A DNA stretch of 64,000 nucleotides. Source: Ideonella sp. A 288. GTDB taxonomy: Bacteria > Pseudomonadota > Gammaproteobacteria > Burkholderiales > Burkholderiaceae_C. Shown in pieces: positions 17,891-26,371 of the stretch (its first letter is position 1; every line of letters starts with the position of its first letter). Made by a program: the position numbers and the translations under genes. The stretch is taken from contig NZ_MWLO01000149.1 in NCBI RefSeq assembly GCF_002198735.1, positions 30,655-94,654 of the forward strand, read 5' to 3'. A model generated the notes under the pieces. That model was not told the origin of the DNA, searched no databases, and saw only the letters and a list, made by a program, of their open reading frames with translations.

Positions 17891-19927
17891 TCAGCGCAGC
17901 GCGGCGCGCGGGGCGATGGTGGCGTCGGGCCAGGGGCCGTCGTCGTGGATCACCGTGGGGCGCAGCATGATCACCAGCTCGCGCTTGCTGGTGACGACGC
18001 CGGTCTGGCGGAACAGGCCGCCCACCACCGGAACCTCCTGCAGCCCCGGCACGCCGGTGCGCTCGTCGTGCGATTCCTGCTTCATCAGGCCGCCGATGGC
18101 CACGATCTGGCCGTCCTTCACGCGCACGATGCTGTCGGTCTCGTTCACCGTGCTGGCCGCCAGCGGCAGGCGGAAGGCGCCCAGCGAGCCGAGGTCGATG
18201 TTCTTCTGCTTCTCGCTCACCGTGCTGATCGACGGGTGGATGTGCAGCATCACGTTTCCGGCCTCGTCGATCTGCGGCGTCACGTCGAGCGCGATGCCCG
18301 AGAAGAAGGGCTGCAGCGTCACCGACGGCGACGACACCGAGTTGGTGCCGTTGGTCGTGGTGCTGGTGGTGATGCCGGTGACGTACAGCTCGTCGCTGCC
18401 GACCTTCAGCACCGCCTTCTGGTTGTTCAGCGTGGCGATGCGCGGGCTCGACAGCACCTGCACGTCGCCCTGCGTCTGCAGGAAGTTCAGCAGCGCGGCG
18501 AAGTTGGCCGACTGGAAGGCCAGCCCGTAGAAGCCGCGGCCCAGCGCGCCGGCGGCCAGGTTCACACCCGGCGCCACGGTGTTGCCGTCGCCGCTGCTCA
18601 GGTTGCCGCTGGTCTGCAGCACCGTGCCCGGCGCCGCGGCGCCGATGGACACCGACGCGCGGTCGGACAGGATCTTGCCGAAGCCCGCCCAGTTGATGCC
18701 GGTCTGTGCGTTGTGGCTCAGCTGCACCTCGACGATCTTGGCCTCCAGCATCACCTGGCGCTCGATCGACAGCTGCACGGCCTTCAGATACGACTCCACC
18801 TGGCGCAGTTCGGCCGGCGTGGCCTTCACCACCACCACGCCCGCGGCCGGGTTGAGCACGACGTTGCGGCCGCCGGCGGTGCCCACCAGCGCGCCCAGCG
18901 AGGCCTGCACCTCGCGCCAGAAGTCGGCGTCGGAGGTGGTGCGCACGTGCGAGCTGTCGTCGGCGCGCGAGCTGTTCTGGTTCTGGCCGTTGTTGTTGCT
19001 GTTGTTGTTGCCGTTGTTGTTGCCGTTCTGGCCACCGTTGCCGCTGCCGTTCAGCGTGATGGCGCTGCTGGTGACGCGGATGTCGCTGGCGCCCTGGCGC
19101 CGGCCGGGCAGGTAGTTGATGCGGTACAGCCGCGTCTGCACGCTGTTCGGGTAGACGAAGATGCGGTTGCCGGTGATGCGGTATTCGTAGCCGAACAGCT
19201 CGCGCAGCGTGTCCATGGCCTCGGGCACGGTGGTGTTCTTCAGCGTCACCGACAGCGAGCCGCTCACCTCGGGGGCCACCAGCATGTTGTACGGCGTGCC
19301 GCTGGCCAGTTGCAGGAACACCTGCGCGGCCGGCGCGTTGTTGATCGACAGGTCGAAGCGCGGCTCGGGGGCCGCCGGCGCGGCGGCGCGGGTGCCGGTC
19401 TGCGCCAGGGCCAGGGTGGTGTCGGGCACGGTGGCCGGCGTGGTGGACGGCGCCGCGACGGACGTTGCGACAGGCGCTGCGACAGGCGCTGCCACCAGCG
19501 CAGCAACCGGTGCTGCAACCGGTGCTGCAACCGGCGCCGCAGTCGGCGCAGCCGCTGCTGTGGCGATGGGCACCAATGCAGCGCGGGGTGCCGGGGCGGC
19601 CGCCGGCGCCGGCGTCGGCGCCTCGACGGGGGCGGCCACCGGCACGGCAGGCGCCGACGCGCGCGGCAGGGCCATCGCCACCGGCTCGGCGGCACGGGCG
19701 GCCGGAACCGCTGCGACGGGCGCCGCAACGGGCGCTGCGACGGGCGCCGCGACGGCCGGGCGGGCCGAGGCCCAGCCCAGCAGGGTGCGGTGCACCTGGG
19801 GTTGCGACAGGCCATCGGGCACGCGCACGCGCCGGAAGTCGAGTTCGTCGCCGGCCTGGGCCAGGCCGGTGGCGCCGAGGGCTGCGCACAGGGCGGCGGC
19901 GGCGAGTGCGTGGGGGGTGCGGGTCAT
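17891..19927 (-). CDS. mshL: MSHA outer-membrane secretin MshL
   Basis: 678 residues. Signal peptide ending near GLAQA; then an unusually long Ala/Pro/Val linker (about residues 55-185) made of VAAP units; a secretin N0/STN-like domain (FDLSINNAPAAQVFLQLASGT); an N-domain interrupted by an Asn/Gly-rich insert around residue 310; and the secretin core ending with VPVVGGLFRQTGVVTSKRELVIMLRPTVI. Secretins form the outer-membrane ring through which the pilus exits. The stop of mshK overlaps its start by four bases. The length exceeds a typical MshL of about 550-580 residues, mostly because of the linker. Confidence 0.92.
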   Translation of the reverse strand: MTRTPHALAAAALCAALGATGLAQAGDELDFRRVRVPDGLSQPQVHRTLLGWASARPAVAAPVAAPVAAPVAAVPAARAAEPVAMALPRASAPAVPVAAPVEAPTPAPAAAPAPRAALVPIATAAAAPTAAPVAAPVAAPVAALVAAPVAAPVATSVAAPSTTPATVPDTTLALAQTGTRAAAPAAPEPRFDLSINNAPAAQVFLQLASGTPYNMLVAPEVSGSLSVTLKNTTVPEAMDTLRELFGYEYRITGNRIFVYPNSVQTRLYRINYLPGRRQGASDIRVTSSAITLNGSGNGGQNGNNNGNNNSNNNGQNQNSSRADDSSHVRTTSDADFWREVQASLGALVGTAGGRNVVLNPAAGVVVVKATPAELRQVESYLKAVQLSIERQVMLEAKIVEVQLSHNAQTGINWAGFGKILSDRASVSIGAAAPGTVLQTSGNLSSGDGNTVAPGVNLAAGALGRGFYGLAFQSANFAALLNFLQTQGDVQVLSSPRIATLNNQKAVLKVGSDELYVTGITTSTTTNGTNSVSSPSVTLQPFFSGIALDVTPQIDEAGNVMLHIHPSISTVSEKQKNIDLGSLGAFRLPLAASTVNETDSIVRVKDGQIVAIGGLMKQESHDERTGVPGLQEVPVVGGLFRQTGVVTSKRELVIMLRPTVIHDDGPWPDATIAPRAALR
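18990..19036 (-). repeat. Asn-rich codon repeat inside mshL
   Basis: A run of TTG triplets on the plus strand (AAC on the coding strand) encoding GNNNGNNNSNNNGQNQN. It is probably a flexible loop, and its repetitive AAC/GGC codons could vary in number between strains. Confidence 0.7.
19450..19757 (-). repeat. Tandem 12-base repeats in the mshL linker
   Basis: Two clusters (about 19450-19552 and 19704-19757) of near-identical 12-mers of the type GCGACGGGCGCC, each encoding about one VAAP unit. They create the long Ala/Pro/Val linker between the signal peptide and the secretin domains. Slipped-strand change in copy number would keep the reading frame because the unit is a multiple of three. 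Confidence 0.75.
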
Positions 19928-20496
19928 GGTTTGCTTCTCCCGGCCAGGGACAGGGGGCTGGGCTGGGGCGACCTGGCGGTGTCGTCGGCCGGGCGGTCAC
20001 GGGTCGGCGCGCTGGCGGCGTCGGCGGATGGGGCGGCTTGGGCGGCTTCGGCCGCGGCCGAAGCGGCGGGCGCGTAGCCGGCCACGCGGTTGATCGAGAT
20101 CGAGCCCGCGGCCTGCTTGGTGCCGCCGGGCAGCAGCGTCAGGCGCTCGGTGCCCTGGCCGGTGGCGGCGCGCAGCAGCAGGCCGTCGTGGTCGATGGCC
20201 AGCACCAGGCGCTCGCCGATGCGGTCGCCCACCTGCACCACCTGGCCGTCGACCATGGCGCTGGACGGCCCCCGCGCACTCACCTGCAAGGACTGCAGCA
20301 CCGGCGCCACCACGGGCGCCACCGGCGCGCGTGCTGCGGCCGCGGCGGCCGCGGCGGGTCGAGGGCCGGCAGGCGCGGCGGTGCTGGCCGGCACGGCGAT
20401 CGTTGGCGGGCGCGTGGGGTCGGCCAGCGGGCCGGCCCAGGCCACCATCGCCAGGCCCAGGGCGGCGATCGGCAGCAGGCGCAGGGGGGCGGGCAT
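19924..20496 (-). CDS. mshK: MSHA biogenesis protein MshK-like
   Basis: 190 residues: signal peptide or anchor (LRLLPIAALGLAMVAWAGP), then DPTRPP, a sequence typical of PilP/GspC-type periplasmic proteins, then a compact domain (VLQSLQVSARGPSSAMVDGQVVQVGDRIGERLVLAIDHDGLLLR). MshK is thought to link the inner-membrane complex to the secretin. The ATG at 20496 fixes the signal sequence. It stops inside the start of mshL and follows mshJ by two bases. Confidence 0.82.
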   Translation of the reverse strand: MPAPLRLLPIAALGLAMVAWAGPLADPTRPPTIAVPASTAAPAGPRPAAAAAAAARAPVAPVVAPVLQSLQVSARGPSSAMVDGQVVQVGDRIGERLVLAIDHDGLLLRAATGQGTERLTLLPGGTKQAAGSISINRVAGYAPAASAAAEAAQAAPSADAASAPTRDRPADDTARSPQPSPLSLAGRSKP

Positions 20497-20498
20497 GG

Positions 20499-21221
20499 TC
20501 AGATTTCCAGCCAGTGCCGCTCGCGGCTGATGGTGTGCACCCGCAGCGTCAGCGTGGCGCGCGGGTACTGTTCCACCTTGAACGACACCTGGCCCCACAG
20601 CAGCCGCTCGGGCATGGCCTCCAGCGCCTGCAGGTAGGACAGCAGGTCGGCAAAGCCGCCTTCCAGCGTGAGCTCGACGCCATGGCGGTACAGGCCCGCG
20701 CCCGCCGGTGCCGTGGTGGCCGGCGGTCGGCCCGCAGCGCCCGAGGCGGCCGCCGCAGCGGGCTGCGGCGCGGCCTCTGCGGGCAGCAGGTCGCTGCGGC
20801 CCAGCGATTGCATCGACCGCAGGCGCACCTGGCCGTGGCGCGCCAGCATCTGTTCCAGCAAGGCCAGCATCTGGTCGGGTCCGACGAGCGAGGCCTCGAA
20901 GCTGCGCAGGCTGTCCTCGCCCTCGCGCACGCGCTGGCGCCACAGCGCCAGCTCGGCCTGTTGCTGGCGCAGCAGCGTGCCGTGGTCGGCGTGGCGTCGG
21001 CCGGCCTCCACCTCCAGGCGCGACAGCGCCGTGCGGGCCACCTGCTGCTGCTGGCGGGCCACCTGCCAGGTCTTGAACGCGGCGCCGAACCACAGGGCAT
21101 CGACGCACATGAACACGAAGGCGGCCGCGGCCGCGGCCATCAGCACGCGCTCGCGCTGCGGTCGCTGGTCGAAGCGGCGCAGCCAGGTCTTGGCCAGTGT
21201 TCCGAGGACGGCGAGGTCCAT
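20499..21221 (-). CDS. mshJ: MSHA biogenesis protein MshJ-like (PilO/GspM type)
   Basis: 240 residues: short cytoplasmic N-terminus, one membrane helix (VLMAAAAAAFVFMCVDALWF), a coiled-coil rich in Gln/Arg/Leu (residues about 55-110) and a small C-terminal ferredoxin-like domain ending ERHWLEI. This is the plan of PilO, GspM and MshJ, bitopic proteins of the alignment complex. Its ATG overlaps the stop of the preceding gene by one base; a GTG one codon earlier is an alternative start. Confidence 0.82.
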   Translation of the reverse strand: MDLAVLGTLAKTWLRRFDQRPQRERVLMAAAAAAFVFMCVDALWFGAAFKTWQVARQQQQVARTALSRLEVEAGRRHADHGTLLRQQQAELALWRQRVREGEDSLRSFEASLVGPDQMLALLEQMLARHGQVRLRSMQSLGRSDLLPAEAAPQPAAAAASGAAGRPPATTAPAGAGLYRHGVELTLEGGFADLLSYLQALEAMPERLLWGQVSFKVEQYPRATLTLRVHTISRERHWLEI

Positions 21222-21829
21222 CACGGCCCCTTGCCTGCCGGCGGGCGCGAGCGCAGCGCGAACTCGGTGTAGGGCAGGGCCGCGCCGGCCTTCGCGTCGT
21301 GGCCGTTGAGGCTGAGCTGTGCGAACGGCCGGCCCTTGAAGCGCGGCTCGGCGTCGAGCCGGCGCAGGTAGTCGGTGAGCACGTGCGCGTCGGTCATGCG
21401 GCCTTCGAGCTCGAGGTCCTGGCCGTTGTCGGCCACGGTGAAGCCGGTGATCCAGACCGAGCCCTGGGCCTGCCGCGCCAGCGCGACGAAGTAGCTGGCC
21501 GGCCCCTCGCGCTCGCCGGCCACGCCGGCGTCCAGCGCGGCACGGATGCGACGCTGCCCGGCCTCGAGCTGGCGCAGCTGGTCGATCTCGGCGGCCATCG
21601 CCGCGGTGCCGGTGGCCTGCGATGCGGCCGCGGCCGCCTGCAGCGCGGTGGCGGCCTGTTGCAGCGCGCGGGTCTCGTCGGCGGTGCGGCCGGCCAGCAC
21701 GTGCAGGCCGGCCGAGGCACCGAGCCCCAGCCCCAGCACCACCAGCGCGCCCAGCAGCGCGTGCGTGCTGCCGAAGGCGATGCGCTGCGGCAGCAGGCGC
21801 GGGTCGGCGAGGTTGATCTGCTGGGCCAT
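21221..21829 (-). CDS. PilN-like pilus assembly protein (second MshI-type gene)
   Basis: 202 residues starting MAQQINLADPRLLPQR, the short cytoplasmic motif of PilN-family proteins (IN-L) that contacts the PilM-like ATPase-fold protein. One membrane helix (LLGALVVLGLGLGASAGLHVL), a coiled-coil with many Ala/Gln residues, and a C-terminal domain (FTVADNGQDLELEGRMTDAHVLTDYLRRL) follow. In MSHA loci this is often annotated MshI2 or left unnamed. It lies between mshI and mshJ, separated by 16 bases and a one-base overlap. Confidence 0.8.
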   Translation of the reverse strand: MAQQINLADPRLLPQRIAFGSTHALLGALVVLGLGLGASAGLHVLAGRTADETRALQQAATALQAAAAASQATGTAAMAAEIDQLRQLEAGQRRIRAALDAGVAGEREGPASYFVALARQAQGSVWITGFTVADNGQDLELEGRMTDAHVLTDYLRRLDAEPRFKGRPFAQLSLNGHDAKAGAALPYTEFALRSRPPAGKGP

Positions 21830-21845
21830 GGCGGGTCGGTGGCGT

Positions 21846-22778
21846 TCAGTCGTCGCGCAGCGCGGCGCCGATGGCGTACAGGTGGTGGTTCAGCCGCGTC
21901 GCGTCGTCGGCCAGGCCGGGCAGGGCGTCGAGGTCGACCAGGCTGGCCAGGTCGAGCCGCTCCACCGGCACGTACAGCAGCGGCGTCACGTGGTCCAGGA
22001 AGCGCTGCTGGCCCGGCATCGGGCCCACCAGCAGGCGCGCCAGCGAGGCCTGGCCGTAGGCGCGCTCGAAGCCGTCCAGCGTGCGCTGCAGTTCGAGCAC
22101 GGCATGGTCGAAGGCGGCCAGGCGTTGCTGTTCGTCCTCGTGGTCGAGCTGTTCCAGCGCCAGGTCCATGCGGCGGATCGACAGCAGTTCGCCGCGGCAG
22201 GTGATCACCAGCGTGGCATGGCCCGGCTGGCAGTGCAGCAGGGCCTGCGCCTGGCCTTCGCGCTCGGCCAGCACGCTGAGGTTGCGCAGCGCGGTCTCGC
22301 CGATGTCGATGGCATGCCAGGGCATGCCGGCGTCGTGGGCCTGCTCCATCAGCGGCCGCACCTGCTCGGCCGCGGCGGCGACGACGATGACCTGCGGCTG
22401 CTCGCGGTAGCTCAGCCCCTCGGGCACCGCCAGCAGGTCGACCGCGGCACTGTCGACGGCGAAGTCGACGCTGTCTTCCAGCTGCCAGCGCATCGCGGCG
22501 CGCCACTCCTCTCGCGGCAGGTCGGCCGGCGCGTCGAGCGTGAGGCACTGGTACTGCGCGGGCTGCAGCAGCGCCACACGGCGGTGGCGGTGCAGTGCGT
22601 GCTGGCGGCGCAGCTGGCGCAGGGCCTGCTCAGGCCGCGTCCAGTCGGTGTCGGCCAGCCAGCGCAGCGCCGGCCGTTCGCCCGGGCGGCGCTGCACCAG
22701 GGCGACGGACGAGTGCGCGCCAAGGGGCACGCATCCGATCCAGCCGGGCAGCAGCGAACGAGCGCGGAACGAGAGCAC
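21846..22778 (-). CDS. mshI: MSHA biogenesis protein MshI (PilM-like)
   Basis: 310 residues, first gene of the operon. An actin-like PilM fold is suggested by the beta-rich start and the pattern QVIVVAAAAEQVRPLMEQAHDAGMPWHAIDIGETALRNL, followed by QALLHCQPGHATLVITCRGELLSIRRM. No membrane segment. PilM-like proteins sit in the cytoplasm and bind the N-terminal peptide of the PilN-like partner encoded next. The start is GTG at 22778 with GGGGGAAAAAG just upstream. Confidence 0.85.
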   Translation of the reverse strand: MLSFRARSLLPGWIGCVPLGAHSSVALVQRRPGERPALRWLADTDWTRPEQALRQLRRQHALHRHRRVALLQPAQYQCLTLDAPADLPREEWRAAMRWQLEDSVDFAVDSAAVDLLAVPEGLSYREQPQVIVVAAAAEQVRPLMEQAHDAGMPWHAIDIGETALRNLSVLAEREGQAQALLHCQPGHATLVITCRGELLSIRRMDLALEQLDHEDEQQRLAAFDHAVLELQRTLDGFERAYGQASLARLLVGPMPGQQRFLDHVTPLLYVPVERLDLASLVDLDALPGLADDATRLNHHLYAIGAALRDD

Positions 22779-22852
22779 CTTTTTCCCCCATGTGACAGCG
22801 CCATCGTTTCATGGCGGCCACTGGGGCAAAGGGCGAAATTACGGGCGATAAA

Positions 22853-22867
22853 CGGCCGAATCGGCCG
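22853..22867 (-). promoter_or_regulatory. Palindrome upstream of the msh operon
   Basis: A perfect 7-base inverted repeat, CGGCCGA-A-TCGGCCG, 75 bases upstream of the mshI start. The 150-base gap to argH must contain the operon's promoter, so this could be an operator. No clear -10/-35 was seen next to it. Confidence 0.3.
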
Positions 22868-22893
22868 CCGGGAGGGCGCTTTCCGCTGGGATT

Positions 22894-22925
22894 CCCGCGG
22901 CGATCGCCACGGCAATCGCCGCGGG
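22894..22925 (-). terminator. Strong hairpin just after argH
   Basis: A perfect 11-base stem, CCCGCGGCGAT with ATCGCCGCGGG, around a 10-base loop, starting five bases after the argH stop in the direction of transcription. There is no T-run after it, so it may stop transcription only with Rho, or act as a 3' stability hairpin. Confidence 0.5.
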
Positions 22926-22930
22926 CCGGT

Positions 22931-24334
22931 TCAGCCGGCGCCCAGCCGCGCCCGGTGCCGGGCGATCTGCGCCAGCGCCTGCGCCGGCGCGGTGCCGCCG
23001 CGCACGTTGCGCGCTTCCAGCGAGCCGCGCAGCGTGAGCACGCCGGGCGCGTCGTCGCCGATCTTCGGGTGCAGCGCCTTCAGTTCGGCCAGCGGCAGGT
23101 CGGCCAGGTCCACGCCCCGCTGCAGGCCCAGCTTCACCGCATGGGCCACCACCTCGTGCGCGTCGCGGAAGGGCAGGCCCTGCTTGACCAGGTAGTCGGC
23201 CAGGTCGGTGGCGGTGGCATAGCCGCGCCGCGCCGCGGCTTCCATGGCCTGCGGCTTGACGACGATGCCGGCCACCATCTCGGCCATGATGCGCAGCGTG
23301 GCGGCCAGGGTGTCCACCGTGTCGAACAGCGGCTCCTTGTCTTCCTGGTTGTCCTTGTTGTAGGCCAGCGGCTGGCCCTTCATCAGCGTGATCAGCCCCA
23401 TCAGGTGGCCGATGACGCGGCCGCTCTTGCCGCGCGCCAGCTCCGCCACGTCGGGGTTGCGCTTCTGCGGCATGATCGACGAGCCGGTGCAGTAGCGGTC
23501 GGCCAGGTCGATGAAGCCGAAGTTCTGGCTCATCCACAGCACCAGTTCCTCGGCCATGCGCGACACGTGCACCATGGTGATGCTGGCAAAGGCCAGGAAC
23601 TCCATCGCGAAGTCGCGGTCGCTCACCGCATCAAGGCTGTTCTCGCAGACGCCGTCGAAGCCCAGCTCGCGCGCCACCGCCTCGCGGTCCAGCGGGTAGC
23701 TGGTGCCGGCCAGCGCGGCGGCGCCCAGCGGCAGGCGATTCGTCCGCTTGCGCACGTCGGCCAGGCGCTCGGCGTCGCGGGCGAACATCTCCACGTAGGC
23801 CAGCAGGTGGTGCGCAAAGCTCACCGGCTGCGCCACCTGCAGGTGGGTGAAGCCGGGCATCACGGTGTCGGTGTGCTTGGCGGCCACCTCCACCAGCGCA
23901 CGCTGCATGTCCACCAGCAGCGCGGCCAGCGCGTCGATCTCGCCGCGCAGCCACAACCGCACGTCGGTGGCCACCTGGTCGTTGCGCGAGCGGCCGGTGT
24001 GCAGTCGCTTGCCGGCGTCGCCGACGAGCTGCGTCAGCCGGGCCTCGATGTTCAGGTGCACGTCTTCCAGCTCGAGCTTCCACTCGAAGCTGCCGGCCTC
24101 GATCTCGGCGCGGATCTGCGCCATGCCGCGCCGGATGTCGGCCAGGTCCTGCGGGCCGATGATGCCCTGCGCCGACAACATGGCCGCGTGCGCCAGGCTG
24201 CCGTCGATGTCGGCGCGCCACAGGCGTTGGTCGAAGCCGACGCTGGCCGTGTAGCGCTTGACCAGCTCGCTCATCGGCTCGGAGAACAGGGCCGACCAGG
24301 CCTGGGATTTCTTGTCGAATTGGTTGCCGGACAT
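22931..24334 (-). CDS. argH: Argininosuccinate lyase
   Basis: 467 residues, normal for the family. Last step of arginine synthesis: argininosuccinate to arginine plus fumarate. Clear family signatures: [34 protein letters not shown] and the mobile catalytic loop [15 protein letters not shown] with its serine. The ATG at 24334 gives the standard start [20 protein letters not shown]. It is divergent from the sensor kinase gene at 24429, so the 94 bases between hold both promoters. Confidence 0.97.
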   Translation of the reverse strand: MSGNQFDKKSQAWSALFSEPMSELVKRYTASVGFDQRLWRADIDGSLAHAAMLSAQGIIGPQDLADIRRGMAQIRAEIEAGSFEWKLELEDVHLNIEARLTQLVGDAGKRLHTGRSRNDQVATDVRLWLRGEIDALAALLVDMQRALVEVAAKHTDTVMPGFTHLQVAQPVSFAHHLLAYVEMFARDAERLADVRKRTNRLPLGAAALAGTSYPLDREAVARELGFDGVCENSLDAVSDRDFAMEFLAFASITMVHVSRMAEELVLWMSQNFGFIDLADRYCTGSSIMPQKRNPDVAELARGKSGRVIGHLMGLITLMKGQPLAYNKDNQEDKEPLFDTVDTLAATLRIMAEMVAGIVVKPQAMEAAARRGYATATDLADYLVKQGLPFRDAHEVVAHAVKLGLQRGVDLADLPLAELKALHPKIGDDAPGVLTLRGSLEARNVRGGTAPAQALAQIARHRARLGAG

Positions 24335-24428
24335 GCGGTGGGGGCTCGTCGAGGGAGGAGGGCGGCCGGGGCCGCCCACGGGCAGCGGCGAAGGCCGCGG
24401 GCGAAGCCCGTATTATCCGGCCGCCACC

Positions 24429-25586
24429 ATGGCCCCGACCGACCGCCCCCCCGCCGCCGAGGCCGCCGCCGCAGACGCCGACGGCCCGGGCAGCCGTGCG
24501 TCCGGTGTCTGGCCCGACACCGCCCGCCTGCGCGGTGGCGGCCACAGCTCGCACTTCGAGGCCACCCGCTTCGACCCGCTGTACGAGCAGAAGTCGCGCG
24601 AGCGCTGGCGCCTGGCCACGCAGTTCGACCTGTGCCGGCCGGCGCTGGGGCTGCGCGTGCTGATCTTCGTGCAGGTGGCGCTGGCCCTGGCCGCGCTGCC
24701 GTTGGCGCAGGGCTGGCTGGACGCCGCCACGCGCGCCGTGGTGCTGGCCTTTGCCGGCCTGGGCGGCGCGCTGCTGTGGCTGCCCACCGTGTGCGCGCTG
24801 CGCCCGGTGCTGGCCCGCCTGGGCCGCGGCCCGCGCGAACTGGCGCTGGCCGGCCTGGGCGGCGCATCGGCGCTGGTGGGCTGGGCCATGGTGGCCGGAC
24901 TCGGCCTGGTGCCCCCGCGCTGGCCGTCGGCGGCGGGCAGCGCCGTGTGCGGTGCGGCCCTGGCCGCCCTGGTGTGGCACTGGCTGGGCCTGCGCGCCGC
25001 GGCGGCCCAGCCGGTGGAGGCCAGCGCGCGGCTGGCCGAACTGCAGTCGCGCATCCGGCCGCACTTCCTGTTCAACGCGTTGAACACCGCGCTGGCGCTG
25101 GTGCAGGTCGACCCGCGCAAGGCCGAGGTGGTGCTGGAAGACCTGTCGCAGCTGTTCCGCGTGGCGCTGGCCGAAACCGGCGCGGCGGTGACGCTGGACG
25201 ACGAGATCGACCTCGCGCAGCGTTACCTGGCCATCGAGAAGCTGCGCTTCGGCGATCGCCTGCAACTGGAATGGGACCTCGACCCCGAGGCCTCCGCCGC
25301 ACCGCTGCCGCCGCTGGTGCTGCAGCCGCTGGTGGAGAACGCGGTGCGCCATGGCGTGGAGCCGGCGCTGCGCGGCGGGCGCATCCAGGTGCGAACACGC
25401 AAAGTGCGCGGCATGGCCGAGGTGCTGGTCACCAACACCCTGCCCGATGAACCCGGCCGGCAGGGCAGCGGCATCGCGCTGGCCAACGTGGCCGAGCGCC
25501 TGCGCCTGCTGCACGACGTGGCCGCGTCGCTGCACACCGGCATCGAGGACGGGCGCTTCAAGGCCCGCATCGTGGTGCCGCTGTGA
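24429..25586 (+). CDS. LytS/AlgZ-type sensor histidine kinase
   Basis: 385 residues. After a variable N-terminus, four hydrophobic segments (about residues 75-200) form the membrane sensor, without a large periplasmic domain. The His_kinase domain begins at SRIRPHFLFNALNTALALV with phospho-acceptor H212; the N-box is PLVLQPLVENAVRHGVEP and a G-box is GSGIALANVAERL. This is the architecture of AlgZ/FimS and LytS. The stop overlaps the start of the LytTR regulator (ATGA), so both are one operon and form a pair. The start at 24429 is the first ATG after the divergent argH promoter region. Confidence 0.9.
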   Translation: MAPTDRPPAAEAAAADADGPGSRASGVWPDTARLRGGGHSSHFEATRFDPLYEQKSRERWRLATQFDLCRPALGLRVLIFVQVALALAALPLAQGWLDAATRAVVLAFAGLGGALLWLPTVCALRPVLARLGRGPRELALAGLGGASALVGWAMVAGLGLVPPRWPSAAGSAVCGAALAALVWHWLGLRAAAAQPVEASARLAELQSRIRPHFLFNALNTALALVQVDPRKAEVVLEDLSQLFRVALAETGAAVTLDDEIDLAQRYLAIEKLRFGDRLQLEWDLDPEASAAPLPPLVLQPLVENAVRHGVEPALRGGRIQVRTRKVRGMAEVLVTNTLPDEPGRQGSGIALANVAERLRLLHDVAASLHTGIEDGRFKARIVVPL

Positions 25587-26371
25587 ACGCCGACACCCAC
25601 GGCGCCGAACCCCGGGGCACCGACCGGCCCGCCCCGCTGGACGTGCTGATCGTCGACGACGAGCCGCTGGCGCGCCTGCGCCTGCGCGGCCTGGTCGAGG
25701 CCTGTCCCGAGCCATCGGCGCGCGTGGTGGGCGAGGCCGGCGACGCCGAGACGGCGCTGCAGTGCCTGGCCGAGACGCCCTGCGACGTGGTGCTGCTCGA
25801 CATCGTCATGCCGGGCGGCAACGGCCTGCGCCTGGCCGACGAACTGCGCCGCCGGCCGAACGGCCCGCTGGTGGTATTCGTCACCGCGCATGGCGAGCAT
25901 GCGCTGCGCGCCTTCGAGGTGGACGCCGCCGACTACCTGACCAAGCCGGTGCGCCGCGAGCGCCTGCAGGCCGCGCTGCTGCGCGTGGCCCAGCGGCGAG
26001 CGCGCGAGCCGCTGGCCGCGCCCGAGGGCCCGGTGCTGGTGGTCAGCGACCGCGGCCGCGTGCTGCGCGTGCCCGCCGCCGAAGTGCTGTACCTGAAGGC
26101 CGAGCTGAAGTACGTGACGCTGTGCAGCCTGCGCGGCACCTGGCTGCTCGACGACGCGCTGGCCGACCTCGAGCAGCGCCTGGGCGACGGGTTCCTGCGA
26201 GTGCACCGCAATGCGGTGGTGGCGCTGTCGGCGGTGCGCGCGCTCGAGCGCCGAGGCGGCGACGAGGCCGACGAAGGCTGGCAGGTGCAGGTGTCCAACG
26301 GCGACTGGCTGGCCGTGTCGCGCCGGCAGCTGCCGGCCGTGCGCGAGGTGCTGGCCGGGGCGGCGGGTTGA
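25583..26371 (+). CDS. LytTR-family response regulator (AlgR-like)
   Basis: 262 residues: receiver domain (VLIVDDEPLARLRLRGLV; phospho-acceptor D73 in VLLDIVMPGGNGL; K in DYLTKPV) and a C-terminal LytTR DNA-binding domain (VLYLKAELKYVTLCSLRGTWLLDDALADLEQRLG ... FLRVHRNAVVAL ... VSRRQLPAVREVL). AlgR and its relatives regulate exopolysaccharide, type IV pilus or virulence genes; the targets here are unknown. It is the partner of the preceding kinase and overlaps the next gene. Confidence 0.93.
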   Translation: MNADTHGAEPRGTDRPAPLDVLIVDDEPLARLRLRGLVEACPEPSARVVGEAGDAETALQCLAETPCDVVLLDIVMPGGNGLRLADELRRRPNGPLVVFVTAHGEHALRAFEVDAADYLTKPVRRERLQAALLRVAQRRAREPLAAPEGPVLVVSDRGRVLRVPAAEVLYLKAELKYVTLCSLRGTWLLDDALADLEQRLGDGFLRVHRNAVVALSAVRALERRGGDEADEGWQVQVSNGDWLAVSRRQLPAVREVLAGAAG

